DNA of 64,000 bases from Cyprinodon diabolis (lineage: Eukaryota > Chordata > Actinopteri > Cyprinodontiformes > Cyprinodontidae): the NCBI GenBank assembly GCA_030533445.1, contig CM060065.1, positions 21,112,974 through 21,176,973 of the forward strand. Reading direction: 5' to 3'. The translations under genes and the position numbers were made by a program. Below, piece after piece: positions 37,503-64,000 of the stretch. Each line of letters starts with the position of its first letter. Within the stretch, counting starts at the first letter, position 1. The notes below the pieces were generated by a model that did not search any database, was not told the DNA's origin, and saw only the letters and a list, made by a program, of their open reading frames with translations.

Positions 37503-37532
37503 ATGAATGAATGAATGAATGAATGAATGAAT
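37407..37532 (+). repeat. compound (GGAA)n-(GAAA)n-(GAAT)n microsatellite
   Basis: Three successive tetranucleotide blocks, each one base change from the next: GGAA to 37442, GAAA to 37500, GAAT to 37532. Its right end adjoins the possible acsf3 first exon. Confidence 0.95.
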
Positions 37533-37554
37533 AGGATAGGAACTACTCCGTATA

Positions 37555-37611
37555 TCCTTGTTTCCTACCGGAGGAATATCGGCGCTACACCGTCCTTCAC
37601 TTTGTTTTGAG
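37555..37611 (+). other. possible noncoding first exon of acsf3
   Basis: A short CpG-bearing stretch (several CG dinucleotides in an otherwise AT-rich area) ends in GAG|GTGAGT at 37611/37612, a near-perfect splice donor, about 1.4 kb before the acceptor at 39053. It directly follows the GAAT microsatellite. No TATA box was seen. This is only a candidate; transcript data would decide. Confidence 0.2.
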
Positions 37612-37674
37612 GTGAGTTGGGAGTCATACAACGAAGAAAAATCTATCTTTTAATGGCTATGTGGGCATACTCAC

Positions 37675-37862
37675 TCTCTAATATCATCGCGGGATTGTAA
37701 ACTCTTTTTTTCTGCTCAACTGAGATTTCCACACCCTCTATAAATGTTAAACGTTTGTACTTAAATAAAAGGAAACGTGCTGGTGGCACCTGCATTATGG
37801 TCAGCACCCGGTAGTAATGGCTCCAAAAGCAGCTGATGTTTCCCTGTTTCCTCACTGTCACG
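37675..37862 (-). other. unassigned exon-like segment on the minus strand (62 open codons)
   Basis: Read on the - strand, TTTACTTTTCAG precedes base 37862 and GTGAGT follows base 37675, so a 188-nt segment has both a good acceptor and a strong donor and is fully open in one frame. The peptide starts VTVRKQGNISCFWSHYYRVL and includes VPPARFLLFKYKRL. I do not recognise the family. It could be an exon of a minus-strand gene overlapping the acsf3 5' end, a piece of an old transposon, or chance. Confidence 0.2.
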
Positions 37863-38145
37863 CTGAAAAGTAAAGGTATGATAATGAAAATTAAGTTTAG
37901 AGCTCACTGTTCTAACGAAACGCAAAAAAATCCAGTGTTAATTGCATATGTCTAGTAAAATTGCTTATTTCTTAGCTACTGTTTTAAATTTTAACGCAAA
38001 ATCTTGGAAGTCAATGTCTAATGTGTGGATTTTCCATTGCCTTATCCTAGCAAGCACAGTGTGGATGTGGTCAAACTGAGTCTATCTGGGAATAAATGAC
38101 AAGATGATTGCTTGTGATGATTGAGAAATACTTTATATATTATGT

Positions 38146-38865
38146 ATACTTTATTGTTCTCACAGTGGAGAAATTCACTTGTCACATCGGCTCAATAGTC
38201 AAAAGAAGGAAAAGATCCATGGGGGTATATACAGTATATACAGCTGAAGTCTCTTAATAGGATAAGTGCTCAAGACATTGCATAGTGTATTTTATATATA
38301 TAGGGTGTTAAATATGTATTTATATAATTAGGTGTTCATATCTATAGCTATTGCACAGGGTATTAAATATAAACAAATTTTTGCACAGGGTATTAAATAT
38401 TGATTGCACATTAGTTCTTGCACAAGTTGTTGCTGTTTTAGTGTTCCATTGTAAAGTCTGATGGCAGCAGGAATAAATGACCTGTGGTAGCGCTCCTTTT
38501 TACAAACAGGGTGTAAAAGTCTTTCACTAAAGAAGCTGCTCAGCTCCTCTACAGACTGATGCAGAGGGTGAAAGATGTTTTCCATGATGGATGTAAGCTT
38601 GGACAGCACCATCCTCTCAACCACTCTCTCCACCAAGTCCAGAGTGCAGCCTAGGACAGAAACTGTCTTTCACACTAGCTTATTTAATCTCTTTCTGTCA
38701 CATTCTGCGCTGCCAGGGGCCCAGCAGACAACAGCGTAGAAGAGGGCTGATGCCACCACAGAGTCATACAAGGTTTTAAGCAGCGGCCAGCTCACTCCAA
38801 ATATTCTCAGCCTCCTCAGGAGGTGGCTCTGGTCATTGTTGTACTTTTACTTGTACTTTCTTATT
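38146..38865 (-). mobile_element. 5'-truncated LINE with decayed end of its reverse-transcriptase ORF
   Basis: On the - strand, from about 38860, the frame reads SHLLRRLRIFGVSWPLLKTL, YDSVVASALFYAVVCW and DRKRLNKLV, then a TGA (near 38673) where an Arg is normal, then VERVVERMVLSKLTSIMEN, HPLHQ, LLHPVCKKERYHRSFIPAA and IRLYN. This is the C-terminal end of a common fish non-LTR retrotransposon polyprotein (jockey-like). After the last stop (~38328) comes a 3' UTR to about 38146. Dead copy: truncated and stopped. Confidence 0.8.
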
Positions 38866-39053
38866 CTCCCTAACTTGTTCATGGTTTTTAACTCAAACAG
38901 ATGAGATACTAGAGTAACAATCTTTTTTCTATATTTGTTCTGTTTACTGTTAACCATGGAGTCTTTATAAACGAATAAAGCAACAATAATTGCTTTGCTT
39001 TTAATTCTATTTCATAAAACTAATCAAAAAATGTTTTTCTTTTCATCTCCCAG

Positions 39054-59189
<20,136 letters not shown>

Positions 59190-60689
59190 GTACCAACCGA
59201 AGCCGCATGCCTTTACCATTATGTCCACATACCTGTTCACCCACACTCTGGAAATAGGGATGAGCTGAAATTAGACATTCGTCTAACAGTTGCAGCTAAC
59301 ATAATCTGGGCGGTCAGAGTAATCCACTGGAGCAAGACAAAATGCAGAAGTTTGTTTTTATTCAAGTTCCAAGCTGGACTTTTCCAGGCCGGATTTTAAA
59401 CCTTTAAAAACCAGGAGAGCCGTTCAGGTAGTAAACACTCACACTGAGTTTATGTGCTCACATTTTAGGGCACTATGAGGGAGTGATAAATGGAGTATGT
59501 GTGTTCTTATGTGTGTTCTTGGCGCCGCAGGGAATTTTTCCTCCTAAGTGGCTGTGACTGCTCTGGGTCTTCAGGAACTGAGTAGAGCTCTCTGTCCTGT
59601 GTTTTTTTTCTTCTTCTAGTGTGTGTGGTAGCACAGAGAGAAGCTGTCATCTGAGGCTTTTCATCCCTGCAGGCCACCACTTCCATCTTCAGCCCCAAAA
59701 AGGAACTATATTTTACTGTAAAACCACTCAGAGAGAGGCTTTAACTTGGCACAGGAAGGATAAGGTGTGCGGGGGGTCATAAAGGCCAGATGCAAGTGGA
59801 GTTCTTACAGAATGAGTACTTTTTCTTTTTGAGCTTGGAGATGTGGCTGCTGCGGACTTCAGAAAGACGGAGGGTGGAGTCAGACAGGGCGGCACTGAGG
59901 TGCTGATGCTAGTGGTGGGAAGGCAGCACGAAAGGTTGGAGTGATTGAGAGCAGAGCGGGGCCAGGCAGTCGAGAGAGAAGGGAAAAGTGTGTTTAATTG
60001 GCTTTGCAGGCTGGAAGGACAGAGATCCAGAGCACAGCACGTTGCTGTCACACTCCATTACAGCCAGCGGCCATATAATGAGAGGCAGTGCAATCAGCTC
60101 CCCACAGACCTGTCCCTCAAGCCGCACCGTCACAGACACTGCATGGGTCGCTCTGTAGGAATCTATCCAACATCTTCTTTAGCCGCCCGGCACCTACAGC
60201 TCCCTGAAGCCAGCTTCATCACACACACACATGGTTTTAGGAAGTAGAGGGAGGCTTTAAACATTCAAGATTCAACACAAAAACATTTTTCCTTTTATGG
60301 TTTTTAAGGGAAACTGTCAAATTAATTGTCAATTAAAGTGAAAAAAAAAAGTACATCCTTCCACTCATTTTCAAAACTTTAACTCGAGTAGCTTAACTTA
60401 GAAAGAATTTCTGTTATATAAAACCCAAATCTGGAGTAAACAGGCACATACAACACAGTTAATAATACAGATGTAGTCACTATAAAAATATGTAGGAGTC
60501 AAAAAACAAAGCTGTATCAAATAAAATACAAATCCCCTGTGCTGTTTAACATCACCTTGGCTTCATTTCAAATGGCCTCTCCTAATCTACAGTAATGACT
60601 GTTCCTTTATGGGCAACATACACCTTTTAACACACAGAGAAATATTTGTTGTGCAGAAATACGCCTTATTATTCCTCTTTTAAAGACAT
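59190..60689. other. acsf3 intron, no further exon seen
   Basis: The next ACSF3 exon (motif GRTSVDIIK) was searched for by eye and not found. The 59500-60240 part is GC-richer, with open frames on both strands that show no domain. Confidence 0.6.
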
Positions 60690-60990
60690 CCACATGGAAG
60701 GCAATGGTACCTTGTAGAAGTATTTATACTGATTAAACCTTTTTTCATATCATTTTGCCACCTAACCAGTTAGTCTTTCAGGTTTTTCCTGTACCTGTTT
60801 AGAGACTTTGTTTTTTAAAGGTCTCTTCTTTGCAGAAAATACCTCAAACTCTGTCAGTTTTGTTGGAGTCTTTTTTGGGAAAATCTACTTTCAATGGTTC
60901 CAGCAGATTATCAGGTTTAGAGCTGGACTTTGACTGGGCCATTCCAACACATGCCAACGCTTTGACCTACCTTTTCCTTCTTCACATCCT
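60690..60990. repeat. dispersed fish repeat fragment
   Basis: GTAGAAGTATTTATACTGATT, CATTTTGCCACC, CTCTGTCAGTTTTGTTGGA and GGACTTTGACTGGGCCATTC follow, in order, blocks of a repeat I have often seen in teleost sequence. I cannot assign the superfamily with certainty. Confidence 0.5.
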
Positions 60991-62055
60991 GAATTACTTC
61001 GTTTAGTTTTGATTTTAGTTTTCATTTCACTCAGTTTTCACTGAGTTATTTTTTTTTTCTGATTAAAACATGCAATAATTTATGTCCTTGTTTACAAGCA
61101 GGAGAATATGGTTAAGCTAAAAACAAGTAATAAATATGTCAAGCACAATGTGAAAACAGATTTTTCTGTTTAAGATTAAGCTGATTTAGCTTAAAATAAC
61201 ATGAATGGTCCATCAGTGTTTGATTATTTAAAGAAAGCTCTCAGAGATCTGAACTGTCTGTCTCAGCTTCTGTTCTTATCTCTCTACCTTCATTATTTTA
61301 ACCTGCACACCTCTTTTTTACAACACCTTTCAAACTTGACACAGATTCACTGGAACTGTTTTTACGCTCTTAAAGCTCCTACTGTCTCTCTCTTCTTCCT
61401 TACCCTCCATGGCAAGGCTATTAGTTGTGAAGGGATAATTGCACAGACGTAGGTATTTGAATTTTTGTTATTTTCTGAACTTTTAGAGTTAGAATTGTAA
61501 TGACATGATGCTGTTTGTGGTCAAGTTAAGGGCTTTTTCACAAGGAGCCTACCCCGCTGTATTAATCATGCGGAAATAATCAATAACGAACCGAACCCCT
61601 CATTGCTTTTACAAGATTTCATGTTACTAGACAGAAAAGAGTTAAATGTTGATAATAAAGAAGATAATGTTGAGCAGCATGTGCTATAAATCATGTGATC
61701 TAAATCTAATGGACACATTTTGACAATAAACTCAAGTTGAATCTGTTAAATCAAATCCAAAAACTAATGTTTTTAACATACGAGCTATGTTCAAGAACAT
61801 CCTGCTTGGAAACTGAGGTTTTGAGATGTTTAACCTAAAAGGGTATTTTTTTTAAATCCATAGTTTAAGGTTCATGAATCTTTACTTCTATTTGTGAAAA
61901 ACATTAAAACAATGAGTTTACATTTTTCAGGGCATTACAAACACCTATATTTACATATTTACATTTACACATATACATTTATAGACTAATTAACGCTCAT
62001 TACATGCTCACAAAGATACTCAGTGTTTTTATCACTTTTATTTGATGCAAATAGA

Positions 62056-62376
62056 CCTGAAATAATTAATCTGATGTATCATGATTAATCGATTTTGGAA
62101 ATAATGTCAACTGATTTAGTAATCGATTAATCTTTATCTGGAGTATAGAGACTCTAAAACATACCGTTAGCTGACAGTGCAACCAACTTAGAGCAGTAAT
62201 TATACAAAAATGGTAAAAAATATCCAGACATTTTGTATTAAAGATGAAAAACCTTTTAGTCCATTAAGCTGCTCTATGCTAAAGTCCTTACAGGGCTCAG
62301 TAAAATCTTCTTTGGTCATCCGATATTAATCAATTAATCAAAACAAGAATCTTCTGATTAATAGTTATTATTGCAG
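62056..62376. repeat. second TTAATCGATT-rich dispersed repeat
   Basis: AATTAATCTGATGTATCATG, AATCGATTAATC and AATCAATTAATCA blocks flank a 150-bp middle, like the 43.8-kb copy but with less clear ends. Confidence 0.5.
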
Positions 62377-62426
62377 AAATAATTGCAATGTAATTTCTGC
62401 TCTCATGAGTTCGGTAGACTACAGAT

Positions 62427-63545
62427 TAAAGGGATCATAGAATGGTTATATTGGGTGTTTGGTGCTGGTCCTTAAGGTCTCTGAATAGGGTGTGTAAGAT
62501 TGATTGGGCTGAAAATGGCATATTTGCTGTTCTATGTGCCCTAATGCAAACCTGGTTAAAAGCCCTAGAATAAAACGACAGGTTTTCTTCCTTTAATGGC
62601 ATGATTATGAATATTTAGATGAACTGATTGGTTGGTTTACAATGAGCAAAGCTGCCGAGCAAAGATGCATCATAGCAACAAGCACTCACTCACTGAAACA
62701 TCGAGATTTTTGATATAGTAGGGTGACCAGACGTCATCTGTTTCCCGGACATGTCCTACTTTTCATACCTAAAAAAATGTCCCGGGGGATTTCAAGATCA
62801 TCTGGGATTTTGGTCGACTACAGTGCAGCTGTAGACTACAGTCCAGGACTACAGTGCAGACCCGGAGTGCTCCAGGTGCTCAGTAAAAGAAGTTTAGCAG
62901 ATCCTGCTTTGAACTGTCCAAGATTTTGAAAGCTGTTTTCGGTAAAATGCTCAGAGCAAATGAACAGCTGAGCATCAAACTTTGCAGGGATCTTCTGATG
63001 GACAACAATAATCCATGCCTGTCGAGTCTTTAGATCTTTGGGAAGACTGTGAAAAATTTCCCCTTTCTCCGTGCAGCTGGTAACACTGCATTTACGCCCG
63101 ATACGACAGTTATGGCAGATTTTAAATAGAGAAACCGCCTGCTTTGTAATTCTTGTAGAAATAAACCCAACTGTAGGCTAAACAGCTAAACTAGTGTCTC
63201 ACATAAACCCAACTGTAGGCTAAACAGCTAAACTAGTGTCTTACATCTTTACGACCTCTATTCATGTTCTTGGGCCAGTGAACCAGTGAACTGGACTGTA
63301 TGTAAATTTTGGGCGTGACAAAAGTACAGGCCAGAACCAGATAAGGCAACATCCAAGAGTTTACGTAGACTTGGGGCTTTGTTTGGATTCGCCTGTATTA
63401 TGGTGGAAGTTTGGAATTGTGAGATTTGCATAGAAAGGAGGTGTCGATGGGGTTTGAACTTTTCTTTACGTCCATTTCACCCACTGAACTATCGTTAGTT
63501 ATCTACAACAAGGTAAACTCACTTTTGCGTTCTATGACCTCTTTA
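62427..63545. mobile_element. inverted-repeat DNA element (about 1.1 kb) in acsf3 intron
   Basis: TAAAGGGATCATAGAA at the left and the complement TAAAGAGGTCATAGAA at the right form inverted ends. No clear target duplication and no transposase. Inside are a GGGTGACCAGACGTC motif common in fish repeats and a 42-bp tandem duplication. Confidence 0.55.
63161..63244. repeat. 42-bp tandem duplication
   Basis: ATAAACCCAACTGTAGGCTA... occurs at 63161-63202 and again at 63203-63244 with one visible difference near the end (CTCAC/CTTAC). Confidence 0.9.
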
Positions 63546-64000
63546 ATTGTAAATAAACTTAAACATAATAATTACCCAAATAATGTCCTTTAAACCAATA
63601 ACATTTATTAAAAACAAGACAAACCCACAAAACAGGCATAGTTAACATTAAAAGTTGTTGTGCCATGACAAGTGGCGTCAGTGTTGATAAAGTTGCTGTA
63701 ACTATTTCCTCATAAAAAAAACCCAAAAAATTTAAACTTAGCTCCTCTATTATTGAGGCCACAACCTTAAACTGAGTTTCTCTGAGCTGGAAGAAAAAAA
63801 AACCGGCTTGAAATCCTTCATTGATGAGGATGTCGGTACTCCATGGCTGGCAAAAAGAAAAAGATAAAGTCTGACAAGAGCGTACAGCTGACAAGGTGAA
63901 TAAAAAGCCGGGGTAAACAAGACGGCAGGAGAATGGTGCGGAAGGAATGTGGGAATTGAGATCAATAAGTTCTCAGCTGGTCAGAAGTGTCTTTTTTAGA

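Noticed and set aside
59728..60051. 107-codon Ser/Pro-rich minus-strand frame inside the acsf3 intron
   Set aside because: No domain, overlaps other open frames on both strands; GC-driven chance.

Overview
This window is vertebrate nuclear DNA, most likely from a teleost fish. It is AT-rich, has introns, and is full of fish-type dispersed repeats: hAT-like and other terminal-inverted-repeat elements, a tRNA-derived SINE, LINE 3' ends, very long GATA and GGAT microsatellites, and a Ty3/gypsy chromovirus. Nothing prokaryotic was seen: no operons, CRISPR arrays or rRNA. Most short open frames are chance.

One host protein gene is clear. From about 39.05 kb to the right edge lies acsf3 (acyl-CoA synthetase family member 3, the mitochondrial malonyl-CoA/methylmalonyl-CoA synthetase) on the + strand. 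Six coding exons (39151-39873, 44427-44582, 49211-49365, 51311-51456, 56884-56981, 59063-59189) join in frame with GT-AG introns and give about 468 residues. The last ~110 residues (C-terminal domain) lie beyond the window. The first coding exon carries a 5' leader with an in-frame upstream ORF. The noncoding first exon is not certain; 37.6 kb is a weak candidate.

From 1 to 20.6 kb the window is intergenic or intronic. It holds a 1.27-kb hAT-like element with 8-bp target duplications (10677-11950), a 532-bp (ATCT)n array (14785-15316), a TTAA-flanked inverted-repeat element (17214-17710) and a few CpG-containing, low-repeat blocks that may be regulatory. At 20.9-26.5 kb sits a nearly complete, young LTR retrotransposon on the - strand: two LTRs of 698 and 704 bp, AACAA target duplications, a 1101-codon pol ending in a chromodomain, and a frameshifted gag. 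It has no ordinary tRNA primer site. Instead, 11 nt next to the 5' LTR are exactly complementary to an LTR stretch 31 bp downstream of a TATA box. That is the signature of Tf1-like self-priming, and the gag start codon lies inside the LTR. This is the most interesting system here.

From 26.5 to 39 kb are small MITEs, LINE tails, a 63-bp perfect inverted repeat, a G23 run and an unassigned minus-strand exon-like segment. From 39 kb onward the acsf3 introns carry more MITEs, a SINE, a 226-bp (GATA)n array and an inverted pair of related MITEs in one intron.
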